Below are positions 24,202 to 32,279 of a DNA stretch of 41,864 nt, in pieces (position 1 is the first letter of the stretch; every line of letters starts with the position of its first letter). The notes under the pieces were generated by a model. It did no database searches and had not been told where the DNA came from. It worked only from the letters and a program-made list of their open reading frames with translations. A program made the position numbers and the translations under genes. Where the stretch lies: assembly GCA_025517525.1 (NCBI GenBank), contig JAOPJZ010000028.1, forward strand, positions 1 through 41,864, written 5' to 3'. This stretch comes from Natronosalvus hydrolyticus. GTDB lineage: Archaea > Halobacteriota > Halobacteria > Halobacteriales > Natrialbaceae.

Positions 24202-25224
24202 TTAACCGGCATCATCGCCCCCGTCACCCACGGCCGTGCTGGCATCGAGTTCGCCCGACGGTGGTTCGATCATCTCGAGCAGGTCCCGGACCACGCTTGC
24301 CGGGGAGACGTTCCCCAGTTCGGCGTCGGTACTCAACACGAGACGGTGGACGAGTGTGGGGACGGCAAGCGATTTCACGTCGTCCGGAATCACGTACGAC
24401 CGACCGTGAATCGCTGCCCGCGCCTTGCCAGCGTGGAGAAACGCCAGCGTCGCTCGCGGCGACCCGCCGTGTGCAACGTCCGAATGCGTTCGACTGGCCG
24501 TCACGAGATCGAGGATGTACTCTTTGACCGGCGGCGCGACGTACACCGACGAGACAGCCGCTCGGGCAGCGAAGACGTCGTCGGTATCGATGACCTGTTC
24601 GACGGCGTCGGCCTCGAGTTCGGGATTGTCGTCGAATCGGTCGAGCAGTTCTCGTTCGTCCGACCGAGGTGGGATATCGACCGTGAGTTTGAACTGGAAG
24701 CGGTCACGCTGGGCTTCGGGCAGTTCGAACACACCCTCCATCTCGATGGGGTTCTGTGTCGCGACGACCAGAAACGGTGTCGGGAGCGCCAACGTCTCTC
24801 CCTCTATCGAGACGTGCCGTTCTTGCATCGCCTCGAGGAGTGCACTCTGAGTTTTGGGCGTCGCTCGGTTGATCTCGTCGGCGACGACGACGTTGGCGAA
24901 GATAGGGCCGCGCTGGAGGTCGAACTCGCCGACGTGCTGGCGATACACAGTCGTCCCGGTGATGTCGGCCGGCAGGATATCCGGCGTCATCTGAATTCGC
25001 CGGTGCTCGAGACCAGTTGTGCGAGCGAACAGCGTCGCAATCGTCGTCTTGGCCACACCCGGAACGCCCTCGAGCAGGACGTGCCCACGTGTCAACAACG
25101 CAATCGTGAGGTGCTCGATGATCGTCTCGTTGCCGACCAGGACGCGTTCGGCTTCGTTCTTGATAGCTTCATAACAGGCCTGTGGCGTCCCGCGCCCGTC
25201 GTCTGCCGGTGGCGTCGACGTCAT
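24202..25224 (-). CDS. MoxR-family AAA+ ATPase
   Basis: This 340-residue ATPase has Walker A GVPGVAKTT at 53-61, Walker B VVVADE at 112-117 followed by INRATPK, and sensor 1 in ATQNPIE with N158. The C-terminal lid domain carries the SPRATLAFLHAGKA motif. MoxR proteins act as chaperone-like remodelling ATPases for vWA/DUF58 partners. The ATG overlaps the stop of the DUF4350 gene in an ATGA arrangement, so the two are coupled. Length and motifs are intact. Its expected DUF58 partner is the gene at 17998, outside this operon. Confidence 0.95.
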   Translation of the reverse strand: MTSTPPADDGRGTPQACYEAIKNEAERVLVGNETIIEHLTIALLTRGHVLLEGVPGVAKTTIATLFARTTGLEHRRIQMTPDILPADITGTTVYRQHVGEFDLQRGPIFANVVVADEINRATPKTQSALLEAMQERHVSIEGETLALPTPFLVVATQNPIEMEGVFELPEAQRDRFQFKLTVDIPPRSDERELLDRFDDNPELEADAVEQVIDTDDVFAARAAVSSVYVAPPVKEYILDLVTASRTHSDVAHGGSPRATLAFLHAGKARAAIHGRSYVIPDDVKSLAVPTLVHRLVLSTDAELGNVSPASVVRDLLEMIEPPSGELDASTAVGDGGDDAG

Positions 25225-26333
25225 GGGTTCGACTCACCATCCGATCGGTCGAGGTGGCTCGCTTTGGCAACGCGCTGGACTCGTTGCTCGTCCCACTCCG
25301 GATACCGGCGTCGGAGATAGGCAACGCGTTCCTCTGCCGTGAGTCGCGGAATCGAGTGGTCATCCTCGAGTGACGGCGACCGGTTCCGGTGGAGCGCTCG
25401 AGCGATGGACGCCCACTGGGCCTGGTCTCGGTGACGCAGCGCCACGAGCGTGCCGACGGCGCCCAACCCGAGGAGAACCTGCGCCAGTGGCGACCCGCGA
25501 AGCGTGAGTAAGACCGCGATAATCGGGGGCACGTCATCCGTTTTCGAAGCGTCGATAAGCACGCGCTCGTTGTCACCGACGAGCCCGGTGACGAAACCAG
25601 CGTTGTCCGGTTCGTCGATCATCGCGTTGATCACGAGACTCGGGTCGCTGATGACGACGAGTTGGCCCGATCCGCGGTCTTCCACGGTAGCGACAGGGTA
25701 CGACTCGAGCGTTTCGACGTCCTCGAGCGTCGTAGTTTCGTCGCCGAGATAGGCGTACTCGCTCGTCGAGATGAGAACCGTCGCGTCACCGGGTTCGACG
25801 ACGCTCGCGTAATTGAGCGTGAGCCCGCCGACGGCTTCGGTTGACGGGTGGTCGCTCACGTTCGTGGCAACCGGCATCGTCGCTCCCCGATGATTTTGTC
25901 GTTCGTCATAGAGGAGTCTCCCGTCCAGGCGCGCCTCCGCCTCGAGCCCGGCGAGAAGTGCGTCGCCACTCGCGCCGAAGTTCTCGAGCACGACGAGGGT
26001 TCCTCCTCGCTCGAGGAACGCCTCGATTCGGTCGACATCACGTTCGTCGTAGCTGTCATCGGGAGCGATGACGAACGCAACTGTGCTGGAGGGGTCGCCG
26101 GTATCGTATTCGGCAGTGTCGGTGACGATCTGGGTTTCGGTGGTCGGGTCGTCCTCGAGCTGGCCCCGGAACTCGCTGGTACCGTCCCACGTAGGGTTGT
26201 ACGGGGCGAACGCGGTCGCGGACGTCGACGCATAGATGCCGAGTGCAAGGACGAGGACGCCGGCCAATGATACGAGTAGGACTCGAGGCCAGTGAGTTCG
26301 GCCGCGCTCGAGGAAGAGGGTTCTCGGGTTCAT
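25221..26333 (-). CDS. DUF4350-domain membrane protein
   Basis: This 370-residue protein has a transmembrane helix at about 17-38, then an extracytoplasmic domain (about 60-270) of the DUF4350 type. It contains the class-I-amidotransferase-like segment ending ALERGGTLVVLENFG-like (about 105-120) but no obvious catalytic cysteine. A second helix follows near 275-297 and a cytoplasmic basic/acidic tail. DUF4350 proteins are regular neighbours of MoxR and DUF4129. Both ends are coupled: its ATG overlaps the stop of the upstream small gene and its stop overlaps moxR. It is probably the surface-exposed subunit of the complex. Confidence 0.85.
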   Translation of the reverse strand: MNPRTLFLERGRTHWPRVLLVSLAGVLVLALGIYASTSATAFAPYNPTWDGTSEFRGQLEDDPTTETQIVTDTAEYDTGDPSSTVAFVIAPDDSYDERDVDRIEAFLERGGTLVVLENFGASGDALLAGLEAEARLDGRLLYDERQNHRGATMPVATNVSDHPSTEAVGGLTLNYASVVEPGDATVLISTSEYAYLGDETTTLEDVETLESYPVATVEDRGSGQLVVISDPSLVINAMIDEPDNAGFVTGLVGDNERVLIDASKTDDVPPIIAVLLTLRGSPLAQVLLGLGAVGTLVALRHRDQAQWASIARALHRNRSPSLEDDHSIPRLTAEERVAYLRRRYPEWDEQRVQRVAKASHLDRSDGESNP

Positions 26334-26611
26334 GTGAAGAGTTCAGGACGGAGGATCTCGAGCAGCCGGCGTATTACTACGTACACAAACCCGACGAGTC
26401 CGAAGACGATGAGCCATCGGAGACGCGTCCGCCATTCGGGAGAGACGTTTGTTGGAGCGGTCAGTTCCGTTACAATCGCGAGACCGAGCAGCGAGAGGAG
26501 GAAAAACAGGCCGTACGAGAGTGAATCCATTACCGCAAGGACGAGTACCGTCGCTACCATCCACGCGAGTTGGCCGTGGACGAACTGTATTCGTCGCTGG
26601 TTCGCCATCAT
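26330..26611 (-). CDS. Small membrane protein heading the MoxR operon
   Basis: This 93-residue protein has three hydrophobic segments (about 14-28, 32-48 and 68-86) and no enzymatic motif. Two consecutive ATG codons begin the frame (26611 and 26608). Its stop overlaps the start of the DUF4350 gene, which supports expression and a shared complex. Proteins like it are found at this position in haloarchaeal MoxR loci, but I do not assign a named family. Confidence 0.7.
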   Translation of the reverse strand: MMANQRRIQFVHGQLAWMVATVLVLAVMDSLSYGLFFLLSLLGLAIVTELTAPTNVSPEWRTRLRWLIVFGLVGFVYVVIRRLLEILRPELFT

Positions 26612-26961
26612 ACACGAGCGTGTGTCAGCACACCTAAAGCTAGTACATTGGAGGTCCCGATAATGTTCAGTTTCGTCGATGCACCGTCCGTTATAGTCTT
26701 ATTATCATGCAATAAGCGCTCTGAATAACGGAGTCTTGGCAACTATCAACTCAAACACTGGCAGTCGTTTTACACGAACTGAAATCGAGGATAATATGAT
26801 TTTATATCTACACAGCATTGTAGCAAACCCGCGTTCGTTTCGACGGAAAGGGAAGCCGAACAGAGGGAACAAACTTCGCAGTTATTCCCCTGGTTGCTGT
26901 TGACGATACGTGTCCCTCGAGTGGAAGGTATGACACTCGAGAGGAGACAGGAGAACCAACA
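26612..26961. other. AT-rich divergent promoter region
   Basis: No gene is seen in this 350-nt gap. It is strikingly AT-rich from about 26660 to 26820, with several TATA-like words (for instance GATTTTATATC near 26797). It separates the MoxR operon from the Cys-rich Tat protein and must hold both promoters. Confidence 0.55.
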
Positions 26962-27486
26962 ATGAGCGAACAAGAGAACCAACGAACGAGCGGAAAAGTA
27001 AGTCGACGACGAGTATTACAGGCGTCAGGTGCCACTGCGTTAGCGGGCGTGGCTCTGGTAGGGAGTGCGAGTGCACACAAGCCACACGAAATTCGATTCT
27101 GTGGCTGCAGTCGAATCTGTGTCGATGGGGAGCCCGGTGAATGGGGTAGAGTGTGGATCTCGAATGACGATGGGCTGAGTTTTTCCAAGAAATATTATCC
27201 CTTTTGTGTTTCGCCAGATGGGAAAGTTATCGGATTCGAATTCAAGGAGGGAGAGACGTGGTACCTCGCGTGTAATCCAACCCCCTGCGCGAATGCAGAG
27301 GGCGAGGAGGATGCACTGTTAGCCGACGATCGATTGAAGGCCGAGGATTGTGGGCTTCCTGGAAATATTACGGTGAGAACCAACCAGTGCCGTGAGTGGT
27401 GGGATGACGACAACGGCCCGACGCCACCGGACAATTCCAACAGGGGAGGTAACAGAGGCAAGAAAGGAAACAAAGGCAAGAAGTGA
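26962..27486 (+). CDS. Tat-exported Cys-rich small protein with basic Lys/Gly tail
   Basis: This 174-residue protein has a Tat signal (SRRRVLQASG near 14-23, ASA cleavage about 37). The mature part contains CGC, ICVD, FCV, LACNPTPC, EDCG and NQC, about nine cysteines, consistent with disulfides or metal binding. It also has an EWGRVWISNDD segment. After an acidic patch the protein ends in GGNRGKKGNKGKK. A run of six or more basic residues is very unusual for a halophile and suggests binding to acidic polymer, nucleic acid or the cell surface. GGAG lies about 9 nt before the ATG. It stands alone, upstream of a FemAB-like gene. No family is recognised. Confidence 0.8.
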   Translation: MSEQENQRTSGKVSRRRVLQASGATALAGVALVGSASAHKPHEIRFCGCSRICVDGEPGEWGRVWISNDDGLSFSKKYYPFCVSPDGKVIGFEFKEGETWYLACNPTPCANAEGEEDALLADDRLKAEDCGLPGNITVRTNQCREWWDDDNGPTPPDNSNRGGNRGKKGNKGKK

Positions 27487-27502
27487 CGAATAGCCTTCTG
27501 CA

Positions 27503-27589
27503 GACGTCACCGTGAGAAACAGCCAATGTAACGAATTTGGGATGGTAACAAGAATTGGGGTGGCCACAATAGCGGGTTCGAAGTGCTAG
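27503..27589 (+). pseudogene. Degenerate partial copy of the Cys-rich protein's C-terminal region
   Basis: Just after the Cys-rich gene, a frame starting at 27503 reads DVTVRNSQCNE, matching NITVRTNQCRE of the intact gene (about 27364-27396) in most positions; the DNA match is also visible (GTGAGAA-CA-CCA-TG). The frame then diverges and reaches a TAG at 27587. It looks like the decayed end of a former tandem duplicate. Confidence 0.4.
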
Positions 27590-27691
27590 CAGTTGGAATA
27601 TAAGACCTACACGAGTAGGCGATGACTTCGGTGACAAAGCATTTTGAGTCACCGACCGTTGGGATGTCCAATTCACCAGTAGTACCTTCAC

Positions 27692-28705
27692 ATGTCCCTC
27701 GACGTATCCGTTCTCTCGAGTATCGAACAGACAAACCGGAACCAGTGGAATCACGTCGTCGAAAACGCGCCACTGGGAAGCCTTTATCACCGATACGAGT
27801 GGCTACAGGCGATTGAATCAGGAACGGAAAAGGAACCGAAACATCTTCTCGTCGAGAAAAAGGGAAACCCTGTCGGCATCTTGCCAAACGTCGTCAACCC
27901 GGTCGGCCCAGTACATCGCCTCGAGTCCGTGATGCCCGGCTTTGGCGGTCCGCTCGCCTCGACGGATGAAAAAGAGGTGATCGAGTTGCTACTGAGAGCA
28001 GTGCCCGAGATTTGTGATGGAACGCTGTTTTTCAGTCGGTTCCAGACACTCGATCCAGGCTATATCCGGTACCACGAACACTTTCGACAGCATGGCTATG
28101 TACTCGACGTGAATGCGTGTCGGTTCGTCATCGATCTCTCTGTTGACTGGGAAACCCTCCTGAAGAATATGTCCAGAACCCGCCGTCGGAACCTCAAGCG
28201 TGGCAACGACCAGACGTATACAGTTACCGAGACACCACTCACCGCCAACACCCTGTCGTCCTTTTACGTCGACCACACCGCCGTTATGGAGCGGTCGGAA
28301 ATTCCCGCACTGCCAAGATCTTTCATCCTCGAACTCGAGAATCTCGACGATCGAATGCGGCTGTTTTCGCTCCAAGTCGATGGAGAGGAATCGGGCTCGA
28401 TTTTGTGTCACCTCAACGACGAACAGTCGACAATCCATTACGCCTACTCCGGTATACGGTCCGAGTGGTTCGACAACTACGCATCCGAACTGCTGCACGA
28501 ACACGCCATCAGGTACGGTCTCGAGAACGGGTACGAAATATATGATCTCCGACGAACGAGCCCCGATTTTCGAGACGGGTTGTTCCAGTTTAAATCCCAG
28601 TTCGGTGGCAAAGCCGTTCCTCTGATGACCTGGGAACGAGGGTGTCCGAAACCTGCACGGAACGTCTTACAGGTAGGGCGCACTGTTCTGACTAGATTTC
28701 GATGA
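27692..28705 (+). CDS. FemAB-like GNAT aminoacyltransferase (first copy)
   Basis: This 337-residue protein has the double-GNAT architecture of FemAB/CelD-type transferases. A first lobe carries NAPLGSLYHRYEWLQAIE near residues 25-42, and a RTRRRNLKRG helix near 163-172 matches the R-R-x-I-R/K-K element. A second lobe contains HYAYSGI and a final YDLRRTSPDF segment equivalent to the family's D-F-G-G region. FemAB enzymes transfer aminoacyl groups from tRNA to cell-wall precursors, while related proteins occur in exopolysaccharide loci. Haloarchaea lack peptidoglycan, so the acceptor here is probably a surface glycan or lipid-linked sugar. It leads a plus-strand series of surface-polymer genes. 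Confidence 0.85.
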   Translation: MSLDVSVLSSIEQTNRNQWNHVVENAPLGSLYHRYEWLQAIESGTEKEPKHLLVEKKGNPVGILPNVVNPVGPVHRLESVMPGFGGPLASTDEKEVIELLLRAVPEICDGTLFFSRFQTLDPGYIRYHEHFRQHGYVLDVNACRFVIDLSVDWETLLKNMSRTRRRNLKRGNDQTYTVTETPLTANTLSSFYVDHTAVMERSEIPALPRSFILELENLDDRMRLFSLQVDGEESGSILCHLNDEQSTIHYAYSGIRSEWFDNYASELLHEHAIRYGLENGYEIYDLRRTSPDFRDGLFQFKSQFGGKAVPLMTWERGCPKPARNVLQVGRTVLTRFR

Positions 28706-28869
28706 GGAACTGCGTGCTCCTTCGAGCAGATTGACTGCAATTCCACCAACGTTCTCACCACCGAATCGGAAACCGTCATCATTCCGGATGTTCTCGATAC
28801 AATTGAACATTAGCCGACCGTACAGTCACCAGGGTTAGCTATCTCATAGATAAAATACCGAGCCTATCG

Positions 28870-29583
28870 ATGCACGCCTCGACAGATGACACCGAAGAAC
28901 CTTACACAATAGACGAAACTGTCTCTCACTACGAATCGCTCGCAGCGGACAAAGCCCTCTTTGATGCCGAGAAATGTCTCTTCGAGCGATACTTCTCGAG
29001 TGGAACCGGTCGAGTCCTTGATCTCGGCTGTGGCGCTGGACGGACTGCCGCCGTACTCGATGAGCGCGGATATGACGTCGTCGCCCTCGACGTGAGCGAG
29101 CCAATGATTGAGCGAGCCCAGTCTCTGTTCGAGCACCTCGAGTTCCAGGTTGGTGACGCAAGCGATCTTCCCTATGCCGACGATAGCTTCGAGTACGTGC
29201 TGTTTGCCTACGGTGGACTCGATGCAATTTCGCCCGCAACACAACGACAACGGGCGATTGCAGAGATGGACCGAGTCTGTAAAACCGGCGGTATCGTCGC
29301 TTTCAGCAGTCACAACACCCTGTATCGGTATGCATCTCTTCTCAAGAATCCGTCGTACTTCGCGAACTATCACTTATTACATGGCAACCTCCGAAACCTT
29401 GGGAAACGATACAAACGCAGCGCTTACGATCAGGGCGTCGACTGGCACTTTTCGACACCGATTGGTCAGATCCGTGAAGGGGAAAAACAGGGATTATCGT
29501 TCATTGAGGTCGTCGGCAACCGTGATTCGATACTACGATATGCAGAATCACAGCCATACTACGTGTTCAGAGCCACTGGGTAA
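28870..29583 (+). CDS. Class I SAM-dependent methyltransferase
   Basis: The 237-residue enzyme has the SAM motif VLDLGCGAGRTAAVL (about 49-63), an acidic post-I motif ALDVSEPM and a motif II LPYADDSFEYVLFAY. This is the methyltransferase-11/25 type that modifies small molecules or sugars. It lies in a surface-polymer locus, so a glycan or aglycone is the likely acceptor. The gene is intact, ATG at 28870, and is followed after 9 nt by a small coupled frame and another methyltransferase. Confidence 0.88.
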   Translation: MHASTDDTEEPYTIDETVSHYESLAADKALFDAEKCLFERYFSSGTGRVLDLGCGAGRTAAVLDERGYDVVALDVSEPMIERAQSLFEHLEFQVGDASDLPYADDSFEYVLFAYGGLDAISPATQRQRAIAEMDRVCKTGGIVAFSSHNTLYRYASLLKNPSYFANYHLLHGNLRNLGKRYKRSAYDQGVDWHFSTPIGQIREGEKQGLSFIEVVGNRDSILRYAESQPYYVFRATG

Positions 29584-29592
29584 TGCTGGTTT

Positions 29593-29763
29593 GTGAGACG
29601 TCTTTTGGATGGAAATCCCTATCTGTCGCTGAAACGGTCCGTGTTTGTCCACACTTACAAAGAAACCCGGCACGCAACCGATACTGACCTCATGAATCTG
29701 AAGAAGTGGCGAATCAAACCGCGAGTGGTTGTCAAACCATTACGACGGAGGGGACACGAATGA
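29593..29763 (+). CDS. Small basic ORF coupled to the next methyltransferase
   Basis: This GTG-initiated frame of 56 residues lies in the same reading frame as the preceding methyltransferase and begins nine nucleotides after its TAA. The product is strikingly basic (many R and K, for instance LKKWRIKPRVVVKPLRRRG), which is rare in a halophile. Its TGA overlaps the ATG of the following gene in an ATGA arrangement. It may be a genuine coupled mini-protein, the split tail of a larger enzyme, or a leader peptide. It lacks a recognisable domain. Confidence 0.4.
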   Translation: MRRLLDGNPYLSLKRSVFVHTYKETRHATDTDLMNLKKWRIKPRVVVKPLRRRGHE

Positions 29764-30650
29764 TGGACAAAGAGGAGATCCTGCAACGGATTCCCGATGG
29801 AACGAAGCCACTCATCACCAAAGGATTTCACATCGTCAGTCCGACCGCTTCGTGGAAAGATTACAAAGAACGGATTCGAGCACGGGAGTTGACGCCTCGG
29901 TTTTTCGGTGGCTCGGACGAATGGGACCGACTCGAGTCCGAGTTCTACCAGGAGACCGATATCGTCGATATCGTCATGGACGCCATCGAAGAGGCGGGTG
30001 ACGAAAAGATCGTCTTCGACGCCCACCGCGGCGTGTGTGCTCGTTTGTACGCCATTATCAGAAAGTGGGAGCCAGAGACGGTCGTCGCAACAGGCGTGTA
30101 CAGCGGCGTTGCGACCACGGCGATGTTGCTCGGACTCGAAAAGAACGATAGCGGGCAGTTACGTTCGATTGCCTATGCAAGTGAGTTGCAAGGTGACGAG
30201 CCAGACACCGCCTTAGAACCACTATATCAGCGCGGTCGTCCCTCCTGTTCGGAGCATCGGAGTCACCTGTTGCCCGACGGAAAAGAACCCGGCTGGATCG
30301 TTCCCGATCGATTATGCGATCGCTGGGAGATATACGAGGGCCCGAGTCGAGAGCGCCTGCCAGAAATTATCAGCGACTGTGCAGAAATCGACCTGTTCTA
30401 TCACGACTCCGAACTTTCGACGGCTTCAACGCTGTTCGAGTTCGAGTGTGCCTGGGGCCGGTTGAGCGATGGCGGTTTCATCATCTCACCGCATATCGCC
30501 ACGAACGACGGCTTCGATATCTTCGTCGACGAACGTGAGTGTGGGTCAGGTGTGTTTTATTACGATTACCTCTATCTCGACGAGTACGACGAACCGTGTA
30601 GTTGCGGCTATATTGTCAACGGTCCCGATCCGGCAACCGGACATCGGTAG
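29760..30650 (+). CDS. Class I SAM-dependent methyltransferase, TylF/CmcI-like
   Basis: The 296-residue product starts at the ATG at 29760, preceded by GGAGGGG six nucleotides earlier; an upstream GTG at 29706 is in frame but lacks such support. A central segment VVATGVYSGVATTAMLLGL is a SAM-binding loop, and the later DLFYHDSELSTASTLFEFE resembles the class that methylates sugar hydroxyls with a D-x-x-H/D motif (macrocin O-methyltransferase type). Ten or so cysteines include an SCSE and a CSCG motif near the C-terminus, unusual for the family. The next gene, a flippase, begins nine nt after its stop. Confidence 0.78.
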   Translation: MMDKEEILQRIPDGTKPLITKGFHIVSPTASWKDYKERIRARELTPRFFGGSDEWDRLESEFYQETDIVDIVMDAIEEAGDEKIVFDAHRGVCARLYAIIRKWEPETVVATGVYSGVATTAMLLGLEKNDSGQLRSIAYASELQGDEPDTALEPLYQRGRPSCSEHRSHLLPDGKEPGWIVPDRLCDRWEIYEGPSRERLPEIISDCAEIDLFYHDSELSTASTLFEFECAWGRLSDGGFIISPHIATNDGFDIFVDERECGSGVFYYDYLYLDEYDEPCSCGYIVNGPDPATGHR

Positions 30651-30659
30651 CATAGTTAA

Positions 30660-32189
30660 ATGGAGACCTCATCGGGCAAAGCGGCCCTCATCGTTTTTGG
30701 CTCGAAGGTTTATCTGCTCCTCGTCGGTGTACTGTTTATTCCTGTTCTCGTCCGATTGCTCGGACCTACCCGGTACGGACATCTGGCGATCGTCCTCTCC
30801 GTCTACGGGTTGCTCAGAATCGCCATGCGATACGGAACGACCGAGGCGTCACGAAAGTACATTTCCGAGCGTTCGGATCCGGAGTGGCAAGCGGGCGTTA
30901 TTCGGTTCGTGTTTACGTATGCCACCGCCATTGGTCTCTTGACTGCCGCCGTCTTCGTCCTCGGAGCGTGGAGCGGCATCGTGGCCCAATTGTTTGGAAG
31001 AGAGTTCACGTCGCTCTTTTATTTGCTCGGTATATTCACACTCGCCCGACAGTACCGATTGCACGTCGTCTGGACACTGATGGGGCTGAAACAAGAAACC
31101 TGGTCTGAACCGCTCCGCATCGTCGAGAAAACGCTGTACGTCGGTGGCACGGTTGTGCTCGTACTCGCCGGGTTTGGCGTCGCCGGCGTACTGATCGCCG
31201 ATATCATCTCGAGTCTTGTCGTTGCACTCGTGGGCTCGTTCGGAATTACGCGATCCGTGCCGTGGAAGGCAATTTGTCGCCGTTCGTCAATCGAGTTACC
31301 ACGACGGCAGATGCTCATTTATAGTCTCAGTTCGATCGGCTTCTTTCTCTTTCTAACCTCTCTGTACCACGTCGACGTATTGTTGTTACAGCTGTGGGTT
31401 CCCGACGACGAAGTCGGGTTCTATCGAGCGGCACTGGCGATAGCCGAAGTGCTCTGGGTTGCTCCATTGGCAGTACAACTGGTCATTTTACAGCGCGTCT
31501 CACACCACTGGAACGAGGGGAACCTCGAGGCGATCCAACACCAGGCAACGGTTTCCACTCGGTACGTGTTTCTCTTTACAATGTTGTTGACGGTGGGAAT
31601 GGCCACACTCGCCGACGCGTTCGTGCCGTTTTATCTCGGCCCATCATTTGAGCCGACGGTGATCCCACTCTTGTTACTGTTGCCAGGCGTACTTGGTTTT
31701 GCCATCGCTCGGCCAACACTCGCGATCAACCAGGGTCGGCGATCGTTACGGCCACTGATTCTGGCAACTGCAGGCTGTTCTGGCATCAATCTAATCCTTA
31801 ATCTACTGTTGATCCCACCGTTCGGTATCGTTGGAGCTGCAATTGCAACCTCGATCGGGTACGGTAGTCTGGTTTTCTTCCAGGCTCTGGCCGCTCGACA
31901 CCTCGGCTATCGGCCGTTTTCCGGTCTTCGGTACGGGCAAACAGTGCTTACAGCTGCGGTGACCGCACTCGTAATCGTCCCGCTCTCTCGATGGTTCGTC
32001 GACCCAATTGTCCTGCTCACAGTTATTCCCCCACTCGGTGCGGTTGTCTATCTCGTCGCCGCAATGATGACGGGTGCGCTTCGTCAGGATGATCTCGAGC
32101 GGATTCTCGATACAATCCCGGAGGTGCCGATAAACATCGAACACTGGGCCTTTGTACTGTTCAATCAGCTCCCCAAAATATATCGCTAG
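30660..32189 (+). CDS. Polysaccharide (Wzx-like) flippase of the MATE/MVF superfamily
   Basis: This 509-residue protein has about 12-14 membrane segments. Its N-terminal pattern, GSKVYLLLVGVLFIPVLVRL followed by LLGPTRYGHLAIVLSVYGLL, is characteristic of oligosaccharide flippases. These move lipid-linked oligosaccharides or polymer units across the membrane; the haloarchaeal Agl15 type does so for N-glycans. It follows the methyltransferase by nine nt and closes this plus-strand run. Translocation of a modified lipid-linked unit is the natural role. Its end converges with the ATP-grasp gene. Confidence 0.92.
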   Translation: METSSGKAALIVFGSKVYLLLVGVLFIPVLVRLLGPTRYGHLAIVLSVYGLLRIAMRYGTTEASRKYISERSDPEWQAGVIRFVFTYATAIGLLTAAVFVLGAWSGIVAQLFGREFTSLFYLLGIFTLARQYRLHVVWTLMGLKQETWSEPLRIVEKTLYVGGTVVLVLAGFGVAGVLIADIISSLVVALVGSFGITRSVPWKAICRRSSIELPRRQMLIYSLSSIGFFLFLTSLYHVDVLLLQLWVPDDEVGFYRAALAIAEVLWVAPLAVQLVILQRVSHHWNEGNLEAIQHQATVSTRYVFLFTMLLTVGMATLADAFVPFYLGPSFEPTVIPLLLLLPGVLGFAIARPTLAINQGRRSLRPLILATAGCSGINLILNLLLIPPFGIVGAAIATSIGYGSLVFFQALAARHLGYRPFSGLRYGQTVLTAAVTALVIVPLSRWFVDPIVLLTVIPPLGAVVYLVAAMMTGALRQDDLERILDTIPEVPINIEHWAFVLFNQLPKIYR

Positions 32190-32279
32190 CAGTATCTGCG
32201 AGCTACTGTGCGAAAACACGATAGGGCCCGCATCAACAAACTCACGTTAGCACGATTGCACTCCGACGGTATTCGAAAG

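Noticed and set aside
28706..28869. Open stretch reading CNSTNVLTTESETVIIPDV between the FemAB-like gene and the methyltransferase
   Set aside because: It looks like coding debris but has no start codon and no homology that I recognise.
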